Origin: Lineus longissimus
Lineage: Eukaryota; Nemertea; Pilidiophora; Heteronemertea; Lineidae
Assembly (NCBI RefSeq): GCF_910592395.1
Contig: NC_088319.1
Location: 16,618,001-16,682,000 of the forward strand
Length of the DNA stretch: 64,000 nucleotides
Reading direction: 5' to 3'
Shown: positions 1 to 11,903 of the stretch, piece by piece
Layout: each line of letters begins with the position of its first letter
Position numbering within the stretch: position 1 is the first letter of the stretch
Made by a program: the position numbers and the translations under genes
The notes under the pieces: model-generated
What the model was told of the DNA's origin: nothing
The model's input: only the letters and a program-made list of their open reading frames with translations
The model's database searches: none

Positions 1-2918
1 TTCTGGGCCATTCCCTCCCTGTAGCTCCCCTGCCGTGGACCATCGGCACTACAAGAAACGAACAGACGACGTACCCATGGGAGCAATGCGGGCCGAATTT
101 GGGTGGTATATAAACAACTTAACTGCATATGTATAGTAAGATAAGCCGCATGATTAAACCAGGTTCATACTTGCTTAGACATGATGAATGACGGATCTGC
201 GGTAGCTGGTTTGGGGTTCCAGCTTTAAGTCGTCCCCCGCCCTAAAAACGGGCGATATTTTTGATTTTATTCAAAGTATAGTTCCAATTTCTTAGCTCAG
301 GTGGAGGCACATGACAGTGACGACAACTTTGACGAATGTTTTATCATAATAGTTGAGTTACTGGCATCAGTATTAGTTTGCAGTCATTTCATCCATTATC
401 ATGCCATCCTGAGGAAATCACGGGTTAATGTTCGCCGTGAACATTATCCGCCATGAAATGGACTATAGTGTATAGCATCCAGTTTAACTCTACGTATAAC
501 ACACAATGACCAACTGGCCAGGTTACCCTGAATAAAAACATTGATTTAATATCGCTTGGACATGAAGCCGGTCATAAATATTCATAGTGTCACATAAGTC
601 ACTTACTCATTGGGAATAAAGTGACTTACATATATGCCATATGGTCAGTAGTATCACTAATAACCTTCGAGGTATATTGCTAACATCGATTGGTCAGTAA
701 TCTGGCCCTGTAAACAATTTATTGAGAAATAGGTCGGGTCTCAATTCATTAGTCCGGTAATTACTACGGTGTGCCTGCTTAAGATATATGAGAATGTACA
801 GCGTTATAGTCGAAGTGGGTGTACTGGTTTCAAAGCGGCATCTCGCAAGATTTGGTATTGCTTTACCTTGAGAACTGGGCCAATATGGCCAAGTACTTAG
901 CCTCAGGACACAAAGGAAGATGATCTACCCCATGCATCCTGTAATGAAAGGCATGGTAAAACACCTTGCCTAAGGATGCACCAGATGTTTCAGTAATTGA
1001 TCTCGTAATGAGCCAAATCAAGCAGCAATCGGCAAAGGTACAGTGCCAAGGGTAACAAACAAACTTATTTGTAATAACTTTATGTTTATTTACCAAACAA
1101 CCCCTTGAGCGACTTTCTAACCCAAGGTGTAACTTTCATAGTGACTCACATAACATATGAAGCAAATGTAAGCAGTTTTGATTATTTAGCTTAACTTGCA
1201 CCTTCCTGAGAAATCATTATAGGTAATACCATCAGGCAAGAAATGTTGGGCGTCAAACGTATTCTGCTCATGAGTGTGAAAGAGCTTGAGAAGATGGTCA
1301 GAAAGATGCCGATCCATACGTCGGGGTGGTGTGTGCCCCTCTGGATCCACGCCTGCAGTAGGTGGAAGAAGCAAGGCATTTCAACCACACGAGTTTAAAG
1401 AATCAGCATCTGCTTCACAAACATCTGTTGTTGAAGAACACTTCCAATTTCTCTCTTACCCGGCTATCACTGCTATCACACCCATGTTACTATTACCAAA
1501 CAGATATCGTTTAGCCATGTTGTTCCAATGGCCAAGATCGCCACTTTACGTCTAATCTAAAAACATCTGCTGCAAAGAGCCACCAGTTTTTCTCTTACCC
1601 TGTAATGAATACAAAAAACTATGTTCCTATATATTGCTGGCGATATCTCCGTAACTTTTTTCCCCAGCAGCTGTTGCTGTCTGAAGCCATTTCTGCTGTA
1701 ATGGTTTCGGAGATTGACGGGGGCGGCATGTTAGGTGCCATGATGGACGGTGGCGCTACCGAGTTATGACAGTGCATTAGACTTCACTTGTTTACCCATG
1801 AAGAAAGATTATTTATTGTGTTTATGTATTTTGACGCAAATGGGATAATTGTCTGAGGCGAAAAAGCCATAAAAAGTTAATGTCTGCCCCAAGTTGTTTG
1901 CCCACACAGTACCATGGCACCATTACCATCACGTACTGTTAGGGTGAATCATATTTGAGTTAATTTAATTGAAAGGGAAGATGACTCTCCTCTTTATCAG
2001 CGCCTTTTCTCCAGACTTTTCCTCCATAATCGTCTTATGTCCCTGGTTGTATCATTCCAAAGACACGTCCTTTATCAGACCCCATGGACTTAAACTTCAT
2101 CAAAACTTCACCTAACCTAACTTGAACCAAATCAGGAGTAAGCTTTTTACCAGATACGCCCAAGAGATTTCACATGTGAGAAACAGAATTAGAAATTTCA
2201 CACAGCACTTGAACTTTCCGACAAGATGATTTTTGAGCACGATGAAATTAAAAACAGTGCGATATTGAAATGATTTGCAATTCTGACGAGATTGGTGCGT
2301 TCGCTGTGCAATTATTGGGACGTGAACCATGAAATTGGTTTCTACATAACCTTTCCTAAACAAACACTTTATCATTGTACCACATCCCTTGTGCACAGAA
2401 GCTTAAGCAAATTGTAGTCTTGCATTTACAAAGGCGAGAAAGTTTGTAAAACACTGAGCAAAATTGCAGTTTTCATGCATTAGAATTGCGCAAGGGATTA
2501 GCCTTTGGGAGACTTGTGTGCAAAAGTCACAAGTCTAAAGTCAGTTATCCAAACATTGTCCTTTGCAGAATCTTTTGGAGCAAAACTGTATGAAAACCAC
2601 AAAAGAATATCAATGATAAGTTATAAACTATTTACCCATAACATCAAACGTTGCTAGCCCCCCAAGATGCTAACAATCGCCTCACCCCCAAGTCAACGAT
2701 CAAATGTGTGATTTAATTATGCGAGATCAAACGTATGGTTTATCTCTATGATAACGACGTTTCATGACAGAACACGTTCGGCGAAGTTTGTCGTGAATTT
2801 CAATTACAGCGCCGGAAATTTGATCATGTATTTTTCAGCAAATTTGCATTTTTCGATACAAGATCATGTGTTTTAATACGGTCTACAGGGAGTATAAGAA
2901 AACAATGTGATTGTAACT

Positions 2919-2970
2919 GGTGGCCATTTTGGATTTTGGTGGCCATCTTGGAAATCAAAATGGCCACTTT
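2919..2970 (+). repeat. dispersed GCCATTTT/GCCATCTT repeat, copy 1
   Basis: Two near-direct half units, GTGGCCATTTTGGA and GTGGCCATCTTGGA, are followed by an inverted half (AAAATGGCCAC). Related copies lie at 19860 and 38202. Short repeats of this kind are common in marine invertebrate genomes (general knowledge). Confidence 0.7.
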
Positions 2971-3778
2971 TAATCACTTGAAATGACATGTGACAGTGCC
3001 ATATTATCAGGAAATTATAAACATACCAAAGTTGTAAAAAAAAGAATGATGACAAAGCAGGCTTAAGGAATGTTATGATGACATCACATATATGGCTGTT
3101 GACATTTTCATTCCGTGGAATTTGCCCTGATCTCGTAACAATCTCAATGATAGATGCAGTTATTGTGTAGTAATCGCTGATTCAGCGCCATGATCACCAG
3201 GGACCAGTTTGAAAGATTTGTTATTGATTTTTAATCCCCATTCAATCCGTTCAAATGTGAAGCGATCCCACCCTTGCTTTACCTCAATGATTGGTACACT
3301 GAAAGGTGATTCTGACACAAAATCGATAGGCTATTTTAGCATAGTTAGAGTGACACACAATCCGATTCAGTTTCACTCTCAGTTTGACAAAGCCACTTGT
3401 ACATGATAGACGAATGTACAGCAGGCTTTTTGGCTAAACTCGAGATGAGATCAATTTGAGACTTTGTCATATTTGTTCTCACATTGAGTAGAAATCGATC
3501 ACATTTTAAGACCCTCATCGAGATCAGGGATCAAGATCATCCCGCCAGATGAACACGAATCATTCCATCATATTCGGCATAATTCCGAACGATATGAAAC
3601 CGTCACAGGGGATCACGGGAAGGTTACGCAACGAAATGGAATTTATGATTCAATAACCAAGAAACGAAAGAGGGACTCTGAAAACTTGACCAGTCAAGTA
3701 GGTTGAGTCATCCATAGATTAAGGGAATACTGCACCAGCGATATTGGCAATGAGAGGGCACTTAGATGCAATGATCCG

Positions 3779-3799
3779 ATTGGGTAATATTTACCCAAT
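3779..3799. other. perfect stem-loop, 9-bp arms and 3-nt loop
   Basis: ATTGGGTAA, TAT, TTACCCAAT. The arms are perfectly complementary. It lies in intron 3, about 210 bp past the exon 3 donor in the direction of transcription. Confidence 0.85.
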
Positions 3800-4009
3800 T
3801 AGATTGCCCGATTGCGTCACCTATTGGATTTTCTTGGTGACGGCGGGTTTCGTACCCTTAGGGTAGCCATTATTGGCTCTGATCTGTACAGTCATGGAAT
3901 TTAGTAATTGGGGCAATATAGCCGCAATTTATAGATGCTCATGAATCAATCAATAATTTTAACCCATTCAGGACATTGCCAACACTAAAAAAGATGGTTC
4001 TGTACTTAC

Positions 4010-4691
4010 CAATACATGCGCGGTCACTCTGGGGTGTCTCTGGTTGGTAGCCGGCCATGCACTGACATCGGCCAGAATTCAAATACCACGTGCCATCGGC
4101 CTTGCATAGGTACGAGGGCTGCGTAAACATGGCGCCATTAGCGACACATTGCCCCGATGTCTGTTCAATTGAAGCTGGCTCAGGTCCAGTCGGTGTGTCA
4201 GGAAACGTAGCGAAATTGATCGTAATCTCTGGGCAGAAGATGTAGTAGATTCGAACTGCGATCAAGGACGTGCAGGCTCCAGTGTCTTGGAATGCGAAAT
4301 ATACTCCCTTGCGCATCCGCGACAACATTATACTACGCGTTTCTGTGTTTATTTTTGCGTCATTTGTGTCGGAGAATTTATAATCTGCCGCCACAGCGTC
4401 GATGTGCCTGTATGTCCTTGTGTCCCAGGTCGGCATCATTTCATTTGCGAAGTCCGATTCTGCTTCGTAGTACATTAAATGAAACGTTTCTTTGCACTGT
4501 TGGAGATTGTCCGGGCTTGGGTACCGCGTGCACTCACGCATGGTGAATTTCATCTCAATGTACAGTCTCTGTGCAACACCACCAGGAATGTAGGGTGTGC
4601 GTAACCAGTTGTTGACATTTTGTTTTGATACGTCACAGACGGCGTAGACTTTAACCATATCGGTGGCCATGTTGTAACTAGCCTCTTTCCA
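4010..4691 (-). CDS. Eph receptor tyrosine kinase, coding exon 3 (ephrin-binding domain)
   Basis: Encodes residues 52-278 plus one base. This is the bulk of the ephrin ligand-binding domain and the first part of the cysteine-rich region. Family landmarks: NNWLRTPYIP at 78-87, the conserved N-N-W-L-R-T strand; A-Q-R-L-Y-I-E-M-K-F-T at 91-101; C-K-E-T-F at 117-121; I-D-A-V-A-A-D at 148-154; and F-A-F-Q-D-T-G-A-C at 183-191. The domain cysteines are Cys70, Cys105, Cys117 and Cys191, expected to pair 70-191 and 105-117 as in structurally solved Eph receptors. After Cys204 a sushi-like stretch begins (Cys233, 247, 260, 262, 277). The acceptor is CTCTCTTTTCAG|TGG (AG at 4692-4693), and Trp52 starts the exon in phase 0. 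The donor is ATTG|GTAAGTACA (GT at 4008-4009), phase 1. The reading frame runs past the donor to 3939, but those extra codons are intron. I cannot decide EphA versus EphB; many invertebrates have a single Eph gene. Confidence 0.97.
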
Positions 4692-5781
4692 CTGAAAAGA
4701 GAGAAGGGGAACACATGATTACCAATTTGACCCAAAAAACAAGATGATAATATTGGACGTCTGAGGTAAAATGCTTTACAACTTTGCAAACTTTTCGGTT
4801 TTCCATCTTTCTCAAAGCATGTTCAGAACTCGAATTCCTTAATAAATCCCAATGCCGAAAGCAACCAATCTCAAGAATCCAAATGTTGTCATGGCGAATT
4901 ATCCCTTCGCCTGAATGCCCCCTCAAAGGGATGCTTTCTGTTTGCCCTTACAAAAGTGTAATCCTGCGGGATTGGAAGTCTTCAAATGCACCGAAAGATG
5001 AAATCAAATTATTTGCCTACTTTCACAAGCCAGGTAAACTTCACCTAAAATTTGTTCACAATTAACGATATTTGGATAAACTCACTTCTCGTTTTTTATC
5101 GGTAGATTTCATGAATGGATTGAGGTTTTTTCGTTGTTTAATTTCACGACTGAATTGAGACTATCTTCGAGTAATTATTGAGTAAAGATGGTTCAACTGT
5201 GGCAGATGGTATCGGATTGAACGAGCAGTAAAGTGGCTGCTTTCTTTGTAACGTGAGCTTGAGACTCGCTCTCGGTTAAACATGATTCTGCTGAGGGAAG
5301 CTCTGTGAAATCTAAACTTCAACAGAAATCCTGCTGAATGCTACATCAAAGTGTCCTCCCACATGTGCCTTAGCTTGATTTTGACCATTATTCTCTTGGA
5401 CACGGCAGTATTCACCATCAACCATTCAATTAACCTCATCAAACTAGCTCATGCGGCGATCGTTTGAATGCAGAAAGAAGTAAGTAGCTTGCTCGTATAG
5501 CAGAGCTGGTTCGGCGTAACCACGCCAGAGCCACTCATACATCATCATACAGCTATGTACATCGTTCTTGTCATTCTGGATGGAACCGACCATCGTTTGA
5601 TAGCGTTAGATCACAGAATGGTACAACCATCAGATTGCTAACACATCAAATAGCGCCCACCAGAAAGGAACACGCAAGAACAATGATGTTGTAAGAAAGC
5701 TAATGACTTGTTGTTTTTGCTGTCTGACTACAGAAAACTTCCACGACAAACGACAAGACATCAAATGAACCCTGAAAAAGC

Positions 5782-5802
5782 CACCAGCAAATATTGCTGG
5801 TG
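5782..5802. other. perfect stem-loop, 9-bp arms and 3-nt loop
   Basis: CACCAGCAA, ATA, TTGCTGGTG. The arms are perfectly complementary. It lies in intron 2. No transposon ends were recognised around it. Confidence 0.85.
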
Positions 5803-7194
5803 AACCTAATGGTGGGTTCTTTCTTATCGGCATGATGACATAAGATGACAGAGGGTTGCTTCCAACAAATGTCACATTCAATATAGCTTTTTTCTGGCCA
5901 CGTAAGCAAGCATAAAGGCCGGTCAAAGAAAGCAAGGTTTTCATGATACAATTAATAAGAACATTGTTTGTACAGTCAAAGATATCAAGATAAACTTTTT
6001 CATGAAATATCTTAATATTTCAAATTGGACCCATGCTCAAAGATTACTTGAACGCATGTCATTTCTTCGAGACGCTACTTTAGCCTTTCCAGTAGCTCAG
6101 CTGAGCTAGCGTTGCGCATCAACCAAGTTGGCAGTCACTGAATCATGCGATGACCGCGTTTAAAAGCCAATCAGGTTTAATTCAATAGAACTGGTTGAAT
6201 TATATGGATTAGCTGTCAAGGTTGAGATGTAAGGCTGAACGGCATTACCATCTTGTGTGAAGAGTAGAGAAGAGGATAACACGTAGAGTCACGTAGCATC
6301 ATCCATATACATTGGTGGTTTAACAGCCTGAAGATACAATACTAAGCCTGTTACCTTTAGCAAGCTCAGACGCGCTCATATCCTCACAAATAGATCCAAC
6401 ATAAATTCACAACTGATGTGCATTCGCGGATACATTCTTCAGCAAATTGCTCAACCTAAACGTACAGAGGATTCATCTTAGAGTGTGTAAACGAAGATGC
6501 GAGAACCGCTGGAACGAATTGAGCACTGCTTGAGAGTTTTTAGTGCTTTTACTATCGATAGTAGATTAGACGTGCTTCAGTGATTGATGCCATGGTTCAC
6601 ATCCAATTCAATAAGGATCAGTCACCAAATGAATGATTTCATGATTGCTTTAGTTGTAAAGATGCTGCTCAGTGGCAAGATTGGTTGAAAGCAGTTCATG
6701 AGTAATGGTGGTTACTTTTTCTTTGTTATTGGTAGTAAGGACCTTCTTCTTCTCAACATTTAACGAGAGCATCGAATTCTTAGGTCTGTTACTGTCACGA
6801 ATCAGGTTGTGGCCTCAAGTCTTCCCCCGTTCCACACATCTGGATTCTCTGGTCAGGTTGTTCTCTACTGTGCTTCCTACAGAGCACAGTCTTGAAAGAT
6901 TTGGTGTCTCTGCCTGCTCTTCTTTTGGTAGACAGTGTGAATTCTGGCTACTGTGGTTTGGTCAAGTGTAGGAAGCTGCCCTTTTCGAAACTTCCCCCTG
7001 CCCCCGAAATCAAAATCACTGCTCCATAGACGCCAGTACCTATAAATCTTGTCCATTATTGACCGTGATGAAATGAGACATGCAAAGAATGTAATTTATG
7101 GGTCTGCGTTATTGATGATTATCGGTAGCTCCAGCAATGATTGTTGATTGATCGGGTAGCCAGGGGTCACCCAGGGATCTTTATGCATGGACAT

Positions 7195-7580
7195 GGCGTG
7201 CTTGCTGCAGGGAGAGAAATCATGGATGGTTGGAGTTGGAGAGCGTGAAGATGGAAGTGTTATTCCTGTGGTATGGATGGATGGTTTTTGCCTCGCACGA
7301 CGAGGGGTCACTGGGCGTGGGATCTCATAGAGAGTACTTGCAGCAGGGAAGAACATCATAGTGTAGTTAGAGTTGAGATTGAATGTTGTACGGATGGATG
7401 GTTTTTGATCTCCCACATCCGGGGTCGGGCGGGAGGAATCTCGTGCATGAGCGATGTTGCAGGGAAGATACACATGGGGTGGTTTTTCTATCATGCGTTT
7501 TGTTGGAACTGTTCGGGGCCAAAAACTTGGTGAGTGATCCAGGGGACAGGGATGGATGGTGTTTGATACAGAGAGAGGAG
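7195..7580. repeat. degenerate tandem repeat, main period about 117 bp
   Basis: The landmark GGATGGTTTTTG occurs at about 7279 and 7396 (117 bp apart). A variant GGATGGATGGTGTTTG follows near 7550, and a truncated GGATGGTTGG precedes near 7223. A second landmark, TTGCAGCAGGGAAGA or a close variant, occurs at about 7203, 7338 and 7457. The copies are well diverged. Because 117 is a multiple of three, long stop-free frames arise here on both strands; I treat these as by-products of the repeat. Confidence 0.8.
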
Positions 7581-7617
7581 ATGCACGCATGGTCCGTTTG
7601 TAATTCATCCTCATTAT

Positions 7618-7750
7618 CTCTCCTGATTAATTTCACCCATGGGCTGCTGGGCTGCTGGGTCAGAAGACGGTCTCCACAAGCCTTGTCGCCCGGTGCATAC
7701 AAGATAAGCATCAAGCTTGATTCATGTATGTCAGGTCTGAGGTCACTTGT
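7618..7750. repeat. diverged direct repeat, left copy (right copy at 8034-8165)
   Basis: GATTAATTTCAC (7625), GGGTCAGAAGA (7657), a CGCC.GGT element (7687) and GGTCACT (7741) recur in the same order at 8041, 8075, 8112 and 8156. Offsets are 415-425 bp. It is an old dispersed or segmental repeat with about 280 bp of unrelated sequence between the copies. Confidence 0.65.
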
Positions 7751-8033
7751 TTTCAGCTCTGATTTTACCTGTCCTTGTCTCCACCTAGTTGTTGCTAACC
7801 ATATCCTGTACCTTTATCCGTGGGAAAAGGCATCTAAACCTTTTGACACGACAATTGGAAGTCACTTTCTCCACTCCACTTGCTCCTCCGTTAATCTAAC
7901 ATCGTCTATCTTGATTGATACCTTAGGAAAACGTCCTCTGGGTTCAGTATCAGTAGATGGGGACATGTTTTCTGTGGTACCAACCCTGAAGCACCTAGCC
8001 CCAGTCTCCACTTGGGCTGTTTCTAAACATTAG

Positions 8034-8165
8034 CTGTCTTGATTAATTTCACACATGTGCTTGTTGAAAGCAATGGGTCAGAAGAGGTTAGCATGCTAAT
8101 TGAAATATTAGCGCCAGGTAAATAGAGAGTTGGCATTAAGTCTGCACCTGCTTCTGGTCACTGGG
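8034..8165. repeat. diverged direct repeat, right copy
   Basis: Partner of 7618-7750; the landmarks are given there. A CpG-poor (AC)n microsatellite starts about 60 bp further right. Confidence 0.65.
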
Positions 8166-8222
8166 GACAACTTAAGGCCTCTTGGCTAATTGGAAATGGA
8201 GGCTTTTACTTGGACAAGATAA

Positions 8223-8240
8223 ACACACACACACACACAC
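8223..8240. repeat. (AC)9 microsatellite
   Basis: Nine uninterrupted AC dinucleotides in intron 2. Confidence 0.98.
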
Positions 8241-10669
8241 GACCCAGTCTGAGTGCCCAATCCTGACAGTTAGAATCAACTTGAAAAGCTTTCTTGGACT
8301 GGCACGGAGCACAAACATCATATGAATGAGTCAGCTAAGACCCTGCATTTCCAAGACCAAAAGGTCCAGCTTCATAACGAACCTGTCAAAGATGGCGGCT
8401 GTGCTTGAAACACATCACCTGCTCGCTTGAGGCCAAGATGGGATGGGAGACATTTGCAGGCTTGCTTCTTGACTACTTTTGCTGCTCGGGGCATAATGTC
8501 TGAAGAGATCCCGTGACAGCCTGCTCTATTCTCAAGACTATTCCTTTTCAAGAATTATACAGCGCCAACCAAATCTTCTTCAGAACGATTTTTACATATA
8601 AGGTGCCATCGACCAACGCAACCATATCTATCTTTCATTAATCTAATAGCTTGTTCAGTATTGGCAATCAATCGGGTTAAGGGGGCCTTTCTTGTTTTCT
8701 TATGCGAGTCTGGGGTCAACGACTTACAGTTACAAGACGTCTTTGTGAGAATTTCTTCTCGTCTTTGTTCGGAGTGACATCAAGACTCATCTGGCAGTAG
8801 ATGAAGTGGATGGGGTAGAAACGATGATGGATTTTATTTGTCGGATTCTGAATGCAGCATTTCTTAACCTGTCAAGCTGATAGGGTGTTCTATGTGGTCA
8901 TTAGTAAGACTGATATCGGGTGTGTCTTTGCGGGATGGTCAAGAAGAATACTCATTCTATCAACCTCATATGCTTGGAAGAGTCACCTTCATGTAAGCCA
9001 CAAGAGGATATGATTCCAAGTTTATATCAGCAGGGTGGTATAGGTGTGTCAAGATACAAAGTACAGGTAAGTAATTGGAATGGAGAAGAAAGCTGCCGAA
9101 TCAAACAAAACAATTTGAAGACAATTCGTTCATCAAGGTGGAAGATGACTCCTTCTCAAAATGGATCCTTCCCAAAGAGGACTCCTTTTCGTAGGCATTT
9201 GGCTACTTCTCTTCAAAAATGGACAGCTTTATACTATAAACCTGAAAGGCCTTGAGGCCCGAGAAGTCTAAGAACCGTGAGAAATTGCTCTTTACTGCTC
9301 GACAAGTCTCCATACACCCAACCTGAGCTGAGTTTCTGTTGAGGAATGATGATTACTCCACATACAACCATCATTATCACAGTATCATCCCAATTCAGAT
9401 TGTTTCATCTACCATGTATCTCAAATTACGCTAATTTTCCCAGTTGACAAGTTGTGCACAAATCGCTGACTGCTGCCGGCAATAAGGAGACTCACAGTCG
9501 CCATTGTCATATTGTTGTCTGAACAAAGGTGGCGGCACTAATACCTCGTAATACCTTACCACCAGCTGAGCGAGGTGTCGAAGATTCCTAATCAAGTGTC
9601 ATAGATTATGTAAGAACACTGTCCGCATTATTTGCGGCCAATTTTTGATTTTCAAGGGATGTGCATGAGGTTTTTTAACGCAAAGAAAAGCACGTCTAGA
9701 TGCATTGTTGGTGTGATGTAACTGCTAGGAGAGCACCTGCTGTTTAAGAACACGGGCGACTGTTCTGCAATCACCTTTTACACATTCCAAAAAGAGTTTT
9801 AGGAGATGTTCTCCAATATAACATGGTTTTGATTAAGATGAAGCGGCATGCAACGATTTAGAGATATGTTTCTCTCGGCCTGCAATAACTCTAACATGAG
9901 GCAAAGCTGCTTGGATCATCGCAGTGCCTGTAACAAAGATCGACCTCCATTGCAATGATAACCACATCCAGCTCATTTGCTGGTGCTTTACTCTTGCCTA
10001 CCAAAATCATTATCCAACATACAGGTTTAAACTGATGCATGACATACAATCTTATTCCAATACCACGCTACTATCAAATAGCTTTCAATTAATTTCCCTG
10101 TCACTCAAAATAGAACTTAAATCATCGATCAATGTAGAGTGATAGAAGCTAGAAAGCGAAGTTGAGGCAAGTCATTCTTTTGATTATTGAACGATTGATT
10201 TGGCATCTTTGATGTCTGACCATACAATTTCCCGACCGACCCAACCAATATTTTGGAGAACCCACACCTTAGTGTTCAAAGTTACTTTGATTTCGCATCG
10301 ATTTTTAGCTACATGTATCAGTTGAAAACGAATTCCTCAAATATTGTCGATAACATACTGGAGAGAGTGATGGTGATCTTGGTGATACTGATTGATAGGT
10401 TGACCAGATCTCTGGAAAGGCTGTCGGGCTCAGAAGGCAAATTTCAAATTGAAGGATATCTCATCACTGATATTTCTTGATGCATTGTAATGCTCCCGGA
10501 TCTGAAGTGTTAATCTCATCGACACAGCCTCTCCCCATCAATATTGCTATGTAGAAATGTCTTGGGACCCATTCAATCATACAGTAGAGGTTAATGATAG
10601 TTCCACCTGCAATCGTATGACTCGTGTTCACCATTTTCTCTTCCAACCCGGCAATAACGATCCGAAATT

Positions 10670-10965
10670 ACCATTTTTCGTTTCCTGAATATTCATCAAG
10701 TTCGTAAGATTGAGATGCGTTCTTCGGCTTGACGCATATTATCAGTCGTTATCGCGTTATGTCCCATTGTTGTCTGCGACTGTTCTCGCGATGGCTTCCG
10801 GAGTGGATGTTTGCATAGATTGGCGAGAGACAGGACGTTTCGAGATTGCTTAGGAAAAGCGTAGGCGATGTGAGCAGCAAGCCGAAGTGGCTCAACTGCA
10901 ACATTCGTTGGCGAAGACGATGCAACTCAGCCGGTGTTGGAGATGCCCGGCTTATATGCTACTGA
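10670..10965. promoter_or_regulatory. CpG-rich patch in intron 2
   Basis: About two dozen CpG by hand count in under 300 bp, in an intron that is otherwise CpG-poor. It includes ATCGCGTT and TCTCGCGATGG. No reading frame explains it. In animals with gene-body methylation, islands like this often mark unmethylated regulatory DNA or an internal promoter. The function here is inferred only. Confidence 0.35.
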
Positions 10966-11903
10966 GCTTAAACCCTTATACGCCTACCTGCCTAAGAACA
11001 ATGGTGGTAGAAGAGATGACGAATGCAATGGAAGATAGATTCAAAGATTCATAAATTTCAGCAACTTTTCCCTCCAAGATTTAGAAGTAGAGGAAAACAG
11101 CGAATTCTGGGCAATCAAAGCCAAAAAGATATGATTTCTTAGTGACAGCATGCAGTTAGTCATATCAGCTGACCACTTGAGTTCTTGGATATGAAACTAC
11201 CTACATCATATAATCCAAACTGTGATAAGTACCTATCGACGATATTTTCAATGGAATCATAACACGTTTTTATATTTTTATTATGAAAATAATCAAATTT
11301 GCACCAAGATTTGGGTTGTCATTAAAAACATTGATACCCACTCCTAACGAGGTTTTCTAATTAGCCTATTTTGACAGGTGTAATGTAATGAATCTGTTAG
11401 GTCAAAGTGACTAATGAGAACAAGAAATTTCAGCTGTAATGTAACTGAATTTCATTTGTACTTGTGTACAGCTTTCTGTGGTAAATTAACACGAAGATGG
11501 CTTGGACCTCGCTTCAACTGAGAAATACCACAAGAAAAACATGAAATTGATGAAATCAGCAGTATGATCTTAATTACCTTCTCAACCTGTCAGACCAAAG
11601 ATACTCTAATCAAGTGACTAATAATTGCTCATAGGCCATATCAAAGATCCACTGTCACCATTTTAGGTAATAGTGACTTGACCCTTTTTTCCCATCAAGA
11701 AAGATACAATACCTGTACAAGGAATAACTAAACCGCTACAGAGAGAGAAGGCTAATAAATTATCTGTCTAAAATGTGTGTGAGAGAGTGATTTTGTCACA
11801 TTGGTGATTTTCAAATCAATACATCCCTGACCCTGATAATCCGGCCTTCGTCCACTGAACTTGTCACGCAAGTCCCCTCGGCCCACTGACTGATGACGAC
11901 TGA

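Larger units (their letters stand above)
1..4009 (-). other. Eph intron 3 (5' part, continues beyond the window)
   Basis: Starts at the exon 3 donor (4008-4009) and runs out of the window. Exon 4 of Eph genes encodes the rest of the cysteine-rich region, about 50 residues with a C-x-x-C-P core. I looked for the reverse complement of that core from 1 to 3938 and found none, so the intron is probably longer than 4 kb. Contents: a dispersed GCCATTTT-type repeat (about 2919-2970) and a perfect stem-loop (3779-3799). The rest (1-2900 and 2980-3770) looks like ordinary A+T-rich intron, with only short chance reading frames. Confidence 0.85.

Noticed and set aside
1-120. Possible exon 4 start after TTTCTTGTAG on the minus strand near position 47
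   Set aside because: The frame joined to exon 3 in phase 1 gives V-P-M-V-H-G-R, which has no cysteine and no resemblance to the Eph cysteine-rich region.
3939-4009. C-terminal extension of the exon 3 reading frame past the donor
   Set aside because: A consensus donor (GTAAGTACA) stands at the exact place and phase where Eph exon 3 normally ends, so the extra 23 codons are intron read-through.
7096-7614. 172-codon minus-strand frame in the Eph direction
   Set aside because: It lies over the same tandem repeat. The internal Q-K-P-S-I pattern simply reflects the repeat unit.
7383-8033. 217-codon open frame, one of the longest in the window
   Set aside because: It starts in a degenerate tandem repeat whose 117-bp period preserves frame, has no recognisable domain, and has no splice or promoter context.
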